A stretch of DNA of 64,000 nt from Eustoma russellianum (Eukaryota > Streptophyta > Magnoliopsida > Gentianales > Gentianaceae). Each line of letters begins with the position of its first letter. The first letter of the stretch is position 1. Made by a program: the position numbers and the translations under genes. The notes under the pieces were generated by a model, which was given only the letters and a program-made list of their open reading frames with translations, did no database searches and was not told where the DNA came from. The stretch covers positions 34,542,439 through 34,606,438 of the forward strand of contig AP025046.1 in the NCBI GenBank assembly GCA_036186865.1, given 5' to 3'. Of the stretch, positions 54,406 through 64,000 are shown one piece after another.

Positions 54406-57001
54406 CTCCCCCTCAAGTTGAACGGTAGGATCTTTGACGTTCAACTTGCACAAGATGTCTTCGAATGATCTTCCGTTGACTGCCTTAGTCAACACATCCG
54501 CTAGCTGATCCTTCGACTGTACATATGGTAGACTAATAATCCCATCCTCCAGTTTTTCTTTAATAAAGTGACGATCAATTTCTATGTGTTTAGTCCGATC
54601 ATGTTGCACTGGGTTCTCAGATATGCTAATGGATGCCTTATTATCACAAAGCAATGGTGTGGGCAAATTAACCTGTAAACCGATATCTTTGAATAGCTTC
54701 TGGATCCACAGCAGCTCCGCTATTCCTTTCACAATCCCACGGAACTCTGCTTCTGCACTGGATAAGGCTACTACTCCTTGCTTCTTGCTTCTCCACGTTA
54801 TCAAGTGTCCTCCTACTAGGGTCAGGTACCCAGAAGTAGACTTCTGATCCACTAAATTCCCAGTCCAATCAACATCTGTGTATGCCTGAATATTCAGGTG
54901 TCCATTGTTCCGAAAAACAATACATCTTCCTGGCGTATATTTCAAGTACTGTAGAATCCGCATAACTGCATCCATATGATGCTCCTGAGGACTATGCATG
55001 AACTGGCTTACCATCCCGACTGCGAATGCAATATCAGGTCTCGTGTGTGACAGATAGATCAGCTTACCGACCAGACGTTGATACTTTCACTTATCTGCAA
55101 ATGGTGCTCCATCAATGTGCTGCAGCTTAGGACTTACCATCATTGGCGTGCTAACAGGCTTGCAATCAACCATTCCAACTTCTGCAAGAAGATCTAAAAT
55201 ATACTTTCTCTGAGAGATATAGATTCCTTTCTTTGACCTTAACACCTCAATGCCCAAAAGATACTTCAGATTCCCAAGATCCTTCATCTCAAATTTGGTG
55301 AAAAGATACTTACGAAGGCGTGATATTTCTTCAGCATCATCCCCTGTAATTATCATGTCGTCTACATAAATGATCAAGCATATTATCCATCCTCGTCTCT
55401 GTTTCACAAATAGTGTATGGTCAGCATTACTCTGTCGGTACCCATCCTATTTCATAACGCTTGTAAACCTGTCAAACCATGCTCGGGGAGACTGCTTTAG
55501 CCCATACAGTGCCTTTTTCAGTTTGCAGACTTCTGCTGCTTTGAAGCTTTCAGAGAAACCAGGCAGAAGGTCCATATATACTTCTTCTCTCAGATCCCCA
55601 TGAAGAAAAGCATTCTTGACGTCGAACTGATGGAGAGGCCAGTTTCGAGTTGCCGCTACTGAGAATAGTACCCTTATTGTATCAATTCGAGCTACGGGTG
55701 AGAACATCTCAGAGTAATCAATACCATATGTCTGAGTGTATCCCTTTGCTACCAATCGAGCTTTGTATCTTTCAACACTTCCATCAGCCTTGTATTTAAT
55801 CGTGAATACCCATCGACACCCAACAGCCTTTTTTCCAGAGGGAATAATGCACTCACATGTATTGTTCTTTTCTAGTGCTCCCATCTCAGTCTCCATGGCC
55901 TCCTTCCACATCGGTTGAGTCTGTGCCTCTTCAGCGGTTCGTGGGACCTGTTCAGAGCATAGTGACACAAAGAAGCTTTTGGCCATGTCTGACACTCCGT
56001 CCATGGGCATATTTATTGGATACTGAGTTGCTTTAGATACTCGTTCCGGAGAGTATCGCTTGGGGGGAACTCCTCGCTTGGTCCTTGGGGGTAACACCCG
56101 TACCTGCTGTTCCTCAATAGGAGTGTTAATAGACAAGTTTGTTTCTGGAGTATCAGATGTGGTTCCTGTTTCAGCATTTCCACTTGAGGCAGCATTAGTA
56201 TCAATGGTAAGGACATTATCAGAGGTAAAGGGAAGGACACTATCAGAGGCAGCATTGTTATCATTTGAAAGAGACAGTACATTATTTGTATCCAGACACG
56301 TTACCTTTGGTGTGCCATTCATTGGTAGGCGATCACTTGGTTGTACTGAAACCACAGGTGATACATTGTTGGGAGCTGCAGTGCAGTCGGCGCCACCTAC
56401 TTGCCTTGTTGGTACAGTCGTTGGGCAGGTTGTGGAAGGTGGCATCAACCAATCTAGAGATCCATCACATAGGTTCTCCCCCTGATCTCGAGATTGGGGG
56501 TGATAAAAGAATTCGGTTTCCAAGAAGATACAGTTCATGGTGACATGGATACGACGAGTGCGGGGATTGTAGCAATGATATCCCTTTTGTGTGGTACTGT
56601 AGCCAACAAAAATGCATTTTCCAGAACAGAGATCAAGTTTAGTTCTTTCGTGTTTAGGGGTATGGACAAAGACGGTGCATCGGAAAACTTTTGGGGGTAA
56701 GGTAAAAATAGATGGAACAGTATGTTGGGAGGCTAAGGTCTGAATAGGAGTATTGTACTGGAGGATTTTTGTAGGAAGCCGATTGATTAGATATGTAGCG
56801 GTAGATACTGCCTCCGGCCAAAAACTCATCGGGACATTAGACTCAATCATCATGGCCCTAGTCATTTCTAAAATGATACGCTTTTTCCGTTCGGCGACGC
56901 CATTTTGTTCAGGGGTATTAGGACATGATGTTTGATGGATAATGCAATTGTCACGAAGAAACTGACCAAAGGCTGAATCAATATATTCCCCCCCCCCCCC
57001 C
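54406..57001 (-). pseudogene. copia integrase C-half, RT and RNase H
   Basis: One reading phase from about 56990 down to 54406 with two nonsense codons, TAG at 55447-55449 and TGA at 55087-55089. Integrase: TSCPNTPEQNGVAERKK (the DDE Glu). RT: CRWVFTIKYKADGSVERYKA, FDVKNAFLHGDLREEVYMD, LYGLKQSPRAWFDRF, LIIYVDDMIITGDD (catalytic YVDD). RNase H: LSHTRPDIAFAV, YTDVDWTGN, KQGVVALSSAEAEF, KHIEIDRHFIKEKL, DQLADVLTKAVNG. Without the two stops this part would be complete. Confidence 0.9.
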
Positions 57002-58107
57002 ATTATCAGACCGAAGAATTTGGACTTTTGTATCAAACTGTGTGAGAACCATGTTATAAAAATGCACAAATTTTTGGTGAACTTCAGATTTATGCTTCAT
57101 GATATACAACCAGGTCATATGAGAAAAGTCGTCAACGAATAACACATAATAATGAAAACCCAATGTAGTATTGTAAGGTGATGGACCCCACACATCAGAA
57201 TGAACTAATGAAAACATGCGATCAACACGAGTATTATTGGCCGAATATGATGCCCGGGTTTGTTTGGCCCGGAGGCAAGTATCACAGGTAAAATGAGGTT
57301 TCGGGGAGACAAACAAACTGGGAAATAAATATTTTAAATAGCTAAAAGATGGATGCCCTAGGCGGCGATGCCACAACCACACCTGTCGGTCGACCGTTCT
57401 GGTGGCAAGATTGGACCGTCCCTGTTGCACCACCGCATCAACAAAGTAAAGACCTTGGCGTTCAGTACCACGCCCAATGATTGTCTCCATATGAATGTCC
57501 TGCAAAAGGCAAAAGTTAGGATACATCATAACAATTCAGTCTAATTCTTTGGTAACATGGCTCACTGATAGAAGCTTAGTAGACAAGGAGGGTACATACA
57601 GGCAGTTTTTGAGAGTGATGTTTGGGGTGATTGAGATGGTACCTCCTCCAGCAACCAGAATGGAGGCCCCATTAGCGGTTTCAACATATGCCTTTGTAGG
57701 AGATGTAAGGGTAATAAGATCATTTGAATCACAGGTCATGGAATCAGTGGCTCCACAGTCAAAGATCCACTGTGGAGTCCCTTGGGTAGTATAGCATTGG
57801 GACAAGGAGTAGTTAACTGATTGTTGGGGATTTGTTTGTATGTTTGTAGAGTCTGGGGTTATTTTTGGAATTTTCGGATAAATTAGAGTGGCCTTTGGAG
57901 AAGTTGATTTTATTTGGGGCTCGGGTGTAATTTCTGGAAATTGATGGACTGGTTGTAGCGGGATTGAGTTTGCAGGGGCACAATCAGATACTCCAGAAAA
58001 CGCAAATGCACTATTAACATTCATATTAAGTCCAGGGGTATGGGATGTAATTTTAACTGGAGAGAGGTATAAAAGCGAATTAGGGTTAGGGATTTCTATC
58101 CCTAACC
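56988..58107 (-). pseudogene. copia protease and integrase N-half
   Basis: One phase from about 58107 to 56988 with a stop at 57536-57538 (TGA after KELD, where the sister element has Cys). Protease WIFDCGATDSMTCDSND, again Cys in place of Ser after Asp. Pre-integrase WLWHRRLGHPSFSYL, zinc pair CDTCLRAKQ, core HSDVWGPSPYN and VLFVDDFSHMTWLY. The frame reaches the second Asp (LRSDNGG) and breaks in a G14 run (56988-57001). Confidence 0.9.
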
Positions 58108-59227
58108 CCGTTACCTCCTGGTTGGCCGCCTCCTACGCTGGCATCTTTGCCGCCTTCTGTGCTGGCCTCCCTGCCGTCCTCTTTCACTTCTCTGTTGCCA
58201 GATCCTGCTTCTCCAGTAGCCTGGGCGACAGAAGCTTGAGCCTTTGCTTTAAACTCCTCCCACCAATCCGGGTAACCATGGAGTTTGAAGCACCTTTTTC
58301 GGTTATGTCCCTTCTTTTTACAATGGCTGCATTCTAGGTTCGATTTGTCCTCACTTCCTCTCCTTGATGCTCTGCCTGAGCGAGGATGGGGCCTTCGCGC
58401 CTTTTGCTCTGCTCTGACGGTGATTTCATCACCAGTCCCTGTCCAATCTCAGTCCCAGATGATGAACTGCGTTCTGATGGGCCTGCAACCAACACCCCAC
58501 TCTGCACTTCGAACCTCCTAAGTTCGTTGTAAGCAGTTTCCACCGTGGGTTTTGGATCCTGCTTCAGAATCTCTCTTTTTGTTGCTGCAAATCGCTCATC
58601 CACCGCTAGGAGCAGTTGGTATAACCGCTGCTCCTGAACTTTCTTTGCGTATGTGGCTATGTCATTCGGTGACTCCATGGGGTTGGGATCCATGGAGTCA
58701 ATACTCATCCATAGTCCCTGAAATTGGTCCCAGAGAACTTCTAATGGTCGACCTCCCTGTTTTATTGTATAGCACTGTTTGTATAGATTGAAAATTTGCA
58801 GCGGGTCACTCCCTGACCCGTAAGTGACCGCTAAACCGTCCCAGAGAGCCTTTGCAGTCAAATATTTTGAGATATTGCTCACCAAACTGTCATCTATATT
58901 ATCAATTAACCATGTAAACACCATTTGATCGCTTTGTTCCCAAATCTGATATTTTGGGTCAGTGGGTGCATGGGGGTGGAGGCACTCCTGTGATATGAGA
59001 GCTTCTCTCCCTGTCTCCAATAGCCATCTTCATGAGCCTGCTCCACAGATTGTAATTCGTGCTATTTAGCTTCACCTTTAACACCAGACTTGCAGAGGTG
59101 ACCGCTGGTTGTTGCAGATTGAGGCTTTGTTGTAAGAATCGTGCAAACTGTTCGGAGAAATCTAAACTGGCAGGGAAGTCCTGTTTTTTTCGGATGTTTC
59201 TGGTTTTTCTGGAGTTTCTGACATGAC
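58108..59227 (-). pseudogene. copia gag
   Basis: Start ATG at about 59225 (MSETPEKPETSEKNRTSL, related to the 17095 start). The first 70 codons are broken by stops. The frame is open 59020-58334 (WEQSDQMVFTWLIDN, YGSGSDPLQIFNLYKQCYTI, LDQFQGLWMSID-like segment, DERFAATKREIL). After a 1-nt shift near 58340 comes a CCHC knuckle, CSHCKKKGHNRKRC, followed by FKLHGYPDWW; another shift near 58110 restores the protease phase. Confidence 0.88.
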
Positions 59228-59542
59228 TTATATTTTTTCAGGAATGGTCTATGCTTATCTTGGTCAGAAGGCTGTGAGCTTGGTCAAAGGTGAGAATAGG
59301 TATTGCAGGCAGTGATGGGATATGACAACTTTGAGCCTGAAAGTCTCAGAATCAATCGGATATTGTTTTGATCAAGTTTGATACTTGATCAGAGGTAAGG
59401 TGGCAGTGATGAATGGTATTTCTGAGCCAACAATTTTTTCTCAGAAACACTCGATCAAGAGTAAGGTATGGCAAGGATGAATAGAATTTATGAGCCAACA
59501 CAATTCTCAGAAATCACAGCAGGCTTGCTTGAGACAAAGCCT

Positions 59543-59554
59543 GCTCTGATACCA
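59543..59554 (-). promoter_or_regulatory. primer binding site
   Basis: Minus strand TGGTATCAGAGC, the exact initiator-Met tRNA complement, next to the 5' LTR. Confidence 0.95.
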
Positions 59555-59800
59555 TGTTTCAACAAGAATATGAAAAAGATATGCAGAGGAAGAATTTCGT
59601 ATATTCATTCTCAATTGTATTTTACAATACATCACACCTAATTTATAACAGTGTATTTCTCCATATACATGTCAACTAAATATCTAAGAATCAATCAACA
59701 TAAATTAGCATAATTCTCTCCCCTAAATTATGTCGATCCCCTATAACAACGTCCATCCCTATAATCACGTTATTTACAAAATATTCCTCATTTACTAACA
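59555..59800 (-). repeat. copia 5' LTR
   Basis: 246 bp, about 97% identical to 54160-54405. Confidence 0.95.
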
Positions 59801-59924
59801 TGTAGCAGATAAAAGTGATACGTATTCGTGAAAAGCCTTTAATTTTCTCAGTTTGAGTATTCAGGTTAAAGTCTTTATGTTGTGGTATAAACAAAAACTA
59901 CCCTTGTATTAATATACAACAACA

Positions 59925-60085
59925 ATCATACTTAGTATATTCTACAACAACAACATCAAAAACTATCGGTATAATCTGGAGAAGGTGAGAGGCAGACAAA
60001 CAATAACTCATAGAGAGTTTGCTTCTAGTGAGACTCTCAGCTTTATAAGTACCAGAATAAATGACACAATAATAGGAATATGTTG
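59925..60085 (-). repeat. SINE copy (family A)
   Basis: caacaacaatcatacttagt ... gtgagaggcagacaaacaat ... gagagtttgcttctagtgag ... gctttataagtaccag. More diverged than the 23750 copy. Confidence 0.55.
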
Positions 60086-60486
60086 TCCTAGTGTATAGTG
60101 TACAAATTTAGTACAGACAAATGTACCTAAATTGTCCGACGATAAAAAAAACTATCAAACATTTTAATAATTTATAAATAAGAATGAGATTATGATAATT
60201 CAAATCAACGACATTCTTGTGAAACTCTGAATTATATGGGTCACATTCAAAGGACACTAATTTTTATTTGTGTTAATCATTTTGGACAATGAGAACTGTT
60301 ACAGTGTAATGTCTCTAATCGATCATCTATCAAAATGGCATTAGCTAACTACAAAAAAAATTTTAAAATGTGTTAATTTTCACAAGTAGAAAGACATTAA
60401 TATCCTTTTGCCTTAAACCATGCTTTTTGATGAGCCAAAAAATACCTCTCGTTAGTCAATAACGGTCAACGCTGAAGTAGGGGCGT
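60086..60486. other. no recognisable gene
   Basis: AT-rich; nothing identified. Confidence 0.5.
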
Positions 60487-61399
60487 GAAAATGGTTAAGT
60501 ATGCCGGGTCGGCCCGGAGGTTGACCAGGTCATATGCAGACAAACCGTCCATCTCGGCCACAGGGTCACTTTGCCATCTCGGCCACGCGGTCACAGCGCC
60601 CTCTGGGGCTAAAGATCTCACCTCGGTCTAAAGGCCTCATTTAGGCTTAAGGGTCACATCTCGGCCTCAAGGCCTCATCTCGGCCTACAGTTCCATCTCG
60701 GCCAAAGGGTTGTACTCGGCCTCGGATCCGATCCACCTACTGATTTCGGACCACCTCTGTGGCGTCAGCTACGAGCATCACGAGAGGCCCGCCAATGCTC
60801 TTAGAAGTCGGCTACTTTCATCTCGGCAGGCTGACCCCACATCATCAGCCATCTCGGGCACTTCTGAGTGCTTCTAGAGGACTTCATCTCGGTTCTAGGA
60901 GTTTACCCTGGATAATTCTACCAGGTGAAACTCCCAGCCAGGTGTCCCAAGCTAGCTTACTCAGCTCAGTACCGAACCACGTGGCGAGCATGCAAGGGCA
61001 GGAGTCATCCAAATGACCTCCTTGCCTGTCACGATTTCCGGGCTCTGCCCATGCATTGGCCCAAGCCGCCATATAAAAAGGCAGAGCGGCAGGAGAGAGA
61101 AGGACGAGCTATTACAAGCTACACTTTGACAACTCACTACAGTAACTCATCTTCCCCACGGTGAAAGTACAGGTTTACCAGAAAACCTCTATTTACAAAA
61201 CCTTCATCAATATATAAACCTCTCCTAAAATGGCCTTAACTGACTTGATCGTCGGAGGGTATTACCCGAGGCCATAGATCCCGGGTCCTCTGACCCTTTT
61301 CCTTTGTGCAGGTCAGCTACCCGCCTATTACGGACAACTGACGGAGATCTAACGGCACCACATCAAACAAACACTTGGTGATATAATCCGACATCATCA
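60487..61399 (+). repeat. gypsy 5' LTR
   Basis: The end ccgacatcatca (61399) is set by the PBS. The start (TGAAAATGGTTAAG) is uncertain; it gives about 913 bp, close to the 902 bp of the sister element. catctcgg words recur about eight times from 60550 to 60890. TATA box CATATAAAAAGG at 61070-61081. Confidence 0.65.
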
Positions 61400-61401
61400 T
61401 A

Positions 61402-61419
61402 TTGGCGCTAGAAGGAGGG
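61402..61419 (+). promoter_or_regulatory. gypsy primer binding site region
   Basis: TTGGCGCTAGAAGGAGGG, three bases after the LTR end; near-identical to the 35146-35163 site. Confidence 0.6.
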
Positions 61420-61479
61420 CCGAACCTCCGTCATTTAAGTCTTCTTAATTGCATTATTTAAGCTTTCAAGTCAGTTCAA

Positions 61480-63105
61480 ATGGGAAAAGAAGCCCGCGAA
61501 GGACTGGGAGAGTCCTCAAATCTGCACCGTCGAAAAGACACCCGCTCTGTTCATCCTGGACAGGATTCCAGGAGGCCAGAGCCGGAAGCGAAGAAGGTCC
61601 CGGTGGTAACCGCGGATGAGAAAGAGAAGGCCATGAAATATGTGGCCAAGAATTTGGACGTGTTCGAGGCCGTGGTGGAGCGGCTCAAAGGGAAGCGTCC
61701 TGAGATGGAATATATGGAGGAAGATTCTACCTCCTTCCACCCAAAGGAGAAGACTCAACGACAATCTTCTCACCACCCTCAGGGTTTTATGGCAGATGCA
61801 AGACGTAGTGGCGACAGAGCCCCTACAGTGGAATCGGTGCCTATACCCAGGCAGCGCCTGGGTGTAAAGCCCCGATCTTTCAAGAGCGTTCGTCAGGAGG
61901 CTAACCCTCGCAGGCTGAGGAGCCGACCTGAAGAGCCCAGACCAGAATACATGAGGGTGATCCAAGAAAGCCCATTTTTTTGGGACATCGCGGAGTATTT
62001 GGCACCCGACAACTTTAAGGTGCCAAAAATGGACACTTATGACGGGACGTCTGATCCAACTGATCATCTTTTCCAGTTTCAGACGGCCACGAGCCTAAAG
62101 AACATTCCAGATCCGCTCCGCTGCAAGACCTTTCCTATGTATCTGCGGGGGAAGGCAAGAAGATGGTTCCAGGAGCTTCCACCTCAGTCAATGGACTCCT
62201 TCAGACAGTTGGCGCAGAAGTTTAAGTCCCATTTCATTTCAAGTGCGCCGTTTATCAAGAACTCTTCACATCTGATGACTTTGAAGCAAAGTCCTGAAGA
62301 GTCCGTGCTGAAATATATGCAGCGCTTCTCGGACGAGTCGCTGCAGGTCAGTGACCAGAACGAAGGAGTAAAGGCCGCTGCGTTCATCAATGGTCTTAGG
62401 GCGGGTCGTCTCTTTTCTCAGCTCGCAGAAGAGGGACCCACCACGCTGAGGGAATGCCTGGAAAAGGCACACCAGTTTGCCCGCGGAGAAGAGGCAAACC
62501 GGTTAAAGAAAAAGGCCGAGCAGAGCACTCGGCATGAACCTCGACCCAGTTCCAAAACGGACCGACATGAGGACAAGCGCGATCGGCGCAGTGCGTTCGA
62601 TCGTCTTGGGAGTCGAGGCAAACGAGGTAGAGAGGGTCTGCCCCTTCTGGCCTCAAAAGACAGAATTTTGGCTGTCATGGAAAGAGATGGTTTAAGAACG
62701 GACCCGAAACCTCTGGCAGGTCCCAGAGATAAGAGGGATCCGAAGCTGTATTGCCGATATTATCGAGATGTCGGCCATTATACGGAAGATTGTCGGCAAC
62801 TGGCCCAAGCAATTCGGAAGTTGATTGAGTTGGGGCACCTGAAGCAGTTCTATGACCCACGCTCACGACTCCATAATCGTCTGAGTTTCCGAAAAAATCC
62901 TCAAAAAGATAAGTGCCGACCTGAGACTCCACCCGCACGTCCCAGGTCGGACGACGATGAAGATAGAGACCGACAAGGGGCCGCAGTGCAGCCCCAAATT
63001 AATTCTATAATCTACAACATCTCTGGAAGGCCGCCTCAACAAAATCAGGGGGTCCCAGTACGTCAGGGACGTCATCTGGGCCTCCCCCAAAAAAGCGAAG
63101 GTTAG
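61480..63105 (+). CDS. gypsy gag (541 codons), intact
   Basis: Start ATG 61480, about 80 bp after the LTR. Basic, charged N-terminus. The capsid region from about residue 185 has MDTYDGTSDPTDHLFQFQT, LRGKARRWFQELP, MQRFSDESLQVSDQ and AAAFINGLRAGRLF. The nucleocapsid finger is CRYYRDVGHYTEDC, with Tyr where the sister element has His (C-x2-H-x4-H-x4-C), which may weaken zinc binding. The frame stops at TAG 63103. The expected gag-pol continuation (SSGPPPKKRRLAGEL) is one phase off, because a G is missing in the run at 63048-63052. So the stop is probably a mutation, not the natural end. Confidence 0.9.
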   Translation: MGKEAREGLGESSNLHRRKDTRSVHPGQDSRRPEPEAKKVPVVTADEKEKAMKYVAKNLDVFEAVVERLKGKRPEMEYMEEDSTSFHPKEKTQRQSSHHPQGFMADARRSGDRAPTVESVPIPRQRLGVKPRSFKSVRQEANPRRLRSRPEEPRPEYMRVIQESPFFWDIAEYLAPDNFKVPKMDTYDGTSDPTDHLFQFQTATSLKNIPDPLRCKTFPMYLRGKARRWFQELPPQSMDSFRQLAQKFKSHFISSAPFIKNSSHLMTLKQSPEESVLKYMQRFSDESLQVSDQNEGVKAAAFINGLRAGRLFSQLAEEGPTTLRECLEKAHQFARGEEANRLKKKAEQSTRHEPRPSSKTDRHEDKRDRRSAFDRLGSRGKRGREGLPLLASKDRILAVMERDGLRTDPKPLAGPRDKRDPKLYCRYYRDVGHYTEDCRQLAQAIRKLIELGHLKQFYDPRSRLHNRLSFRKNPQKDKCRPETPPARPRSDDDEDRDRQGAAVQPQINSIIYNISGRPPQQNQGVPVRQGRHLGLPQKSEG

Positions 63106-64000
63106 CTGGGGAACTGGTCTATGGACCAGAAGATTTTATTCCACTAGACTCTAATAACACGGGTCTAGTAATTGGATTGTGTATACATATGGCACCAGAT
63201 AGAATCATAGAAGTACGAAGAGTCTATGTAGATACTGGGAGTGCTGTGAATATCATGTACTATCACGTATATAAACAACTGGGTTTAGCAGACTCCCAAA
63301 TGACTCCAGTAGCTTCTCCTTTATTTGGATTCACTGGTATGCCCGTTCGGCCAGCTGGCCTGATCACACTTAGTGTCAGTTTTGGCAGACCTCCTGCTTA
63401 ACAATGTTTGTGGATGGACTTCGTGGTGGTCAAAGAGAAGTCGGCCTACAATATTCTTTTAGGCCGACCAGCGCTAGTAGCTCTAGAGGCCGTAATATCT
63501 CCTTTACATGTCAGCATGAAGTTTCCTACCCCAGGTGGAGTAGTTACTTTACAAGGGGATATTCCTATAGCCCAGAATTGTTATACAGTGGCTACCCAAG
63601 GGAGTGGGGCCGTCCAGCAGGTTGTTCTGGATGATCTCATTCCCCCAGCTGGCGAGCGTTTGCATACAAATGACGAAGTCCAGGAATTCATTTTAGACCC
63701 AGGTCGGCCCGAGAACACTATTAAGATTGGGACCTGGATGCCGGCTGAGACACTGGCTCAGCTTCAGAGTTTGCTAAGGGAGTTCGCAGAAATTTTTGCG
63801 TGGACAGCAGAGGACATGCCTGGGATCCCGACTTCCTTAGCAGAACATCGGCTTAATGTGGATCCTCAGGTTAGACCCATTAAGCAGAAGAAAAGAAACT
63901 TTGCCCCAGAAAGAAACAAGGTGATAGCAGGGGAGGTCGAGAAACTCCTTGTGGCAAAGTTCATTGAAGAGGTCTTGTATTCGATTTGGTTGGTCAATCT
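63054..64000 (+). pseudogene. gypsy protease and RT N-terminus (partial)
   Basis: The phase from about 63054 gives LAGELVYGPEDFIPLDSNN, protease VYVDTGSAVNIMYYHVYK and LFGFTGMPVRPAGLI. A TAA at 63399-63401 follows SFGRPPA; the same phase continues WMDFVVVKEKSAYNILLGRP, EIFAWTAEDMPGIPTSLAEH and IKQKKRNFAPERNKVI, and is open to the window end. The RT catalytic part lies outside. Confidence 0.9.

Larger units (their letters stand above)
54160..59800 (-). mobile_element. complete Ty1/copia element (TSD TGTAG)
   Basis: Identical-length LTRs of 246 bp (54160-54405, 59555-59800) differ at 8 positions (about 97%). TGTAG flanks at 54155-54159 and 59801-59805. The gene order gag-PR-IN-RT-RH and the protein style match the element at 16666; same lineage, more recent. 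One long pol frame is interrupted by only three in-frame stops and one homopolymer frameshift; gag has further shifts. Confidence 0.95.
60487..64000 (+). mobile_element. Tat-type gypsy element, 5' part (continues beyond the window)
   Basis: A probable 5' LTR, PBS, intact gag, protease and the start of RT, on the plus strand. Proteins align along their length with the 24172-36066 element, but the LTRs are unrelated in sequence, so this is a different family of the same lineage. Visible damage is small: one G-run deletion near 63050 and one TAA at 63399. TG at 60487 is a guess for the LTR start. Confidence 0.85.

Overview
This 64 kb window looks like repeat-rich nuclear DNA from a flowering plant, most likely a dicot. 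It holds Ty1/copia and Ty3/gypsy (Tat/Ogre-type) LTR retrotransposons, LINE remnants, tRNA-derived SINEs including an Au-type copy, a CACTA transposon, a long-TIR Mutator-like element, and a decayed caulimovirid fragment. I found no ordinary host gene. Intergenic DNA is AT-rich with many (TA)n tracts, and the spliced genes have canonical GT..AG introns.

Layout. 1-16.6 kb is old repeat debris. It contains the end of a chromovirus-like LTR inserted into a minus-strand copia gag, a copia 3' end with its LTR, three LTR-like blocks with TATA boxes, SINE copies including a 209-bp fold-back pair, a minus-strand copia pol remnant and LINE fragments. 16.67-22.03 kb is a complete but mutated copia element (TSD CATTA). 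22.29-22.66 kb is a caulimovirid RT fossil next to a (TA)n tract. 24.17-36.07 kb is a complete minus-strand Tat-type gypsy element. It has a 933-codon RT/RNase H/integrase frame, a 1.1 kb tandem array, and on the opposite strand a four-exon accessory gene with its own TATA box.

37.1-43.7 kb is a LINE fossil split by a 2.6 kb solo LTR (TSD GGGTT) and a (TA)n tract, followed by a long-TIR element of about 1.4 kb. 43.715-53.101 kb is a CACTA element (TIR CACCACAAAAA, TSD AAT). It carries a TNP2-type transposase gene whose 3' end runs into a TATG-rich microsatellite, an intact five-exon TNPA-like (Transposase_24) gene, and two related small genes on the opposite strand. CGACG-type repeat arrays lie at both ends and in the promoter regions. 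54.16-59.80 kb is a second complete copia element (TSD TGTAG), damaged by few mutations. 60.5-64.0 kb is the 5' part of a plus-strand Tat-type gypsy element that runs off the window.

The strongest candidates for something undescribed are the duplicated antisense mini-genes of the CACTA element and the antisense spliced gene of the gypsy element, which encodes a predicted nuclear coiled-coil protein. All boundaries were read by eye. Family names rest on recognised motifs, not database searches.
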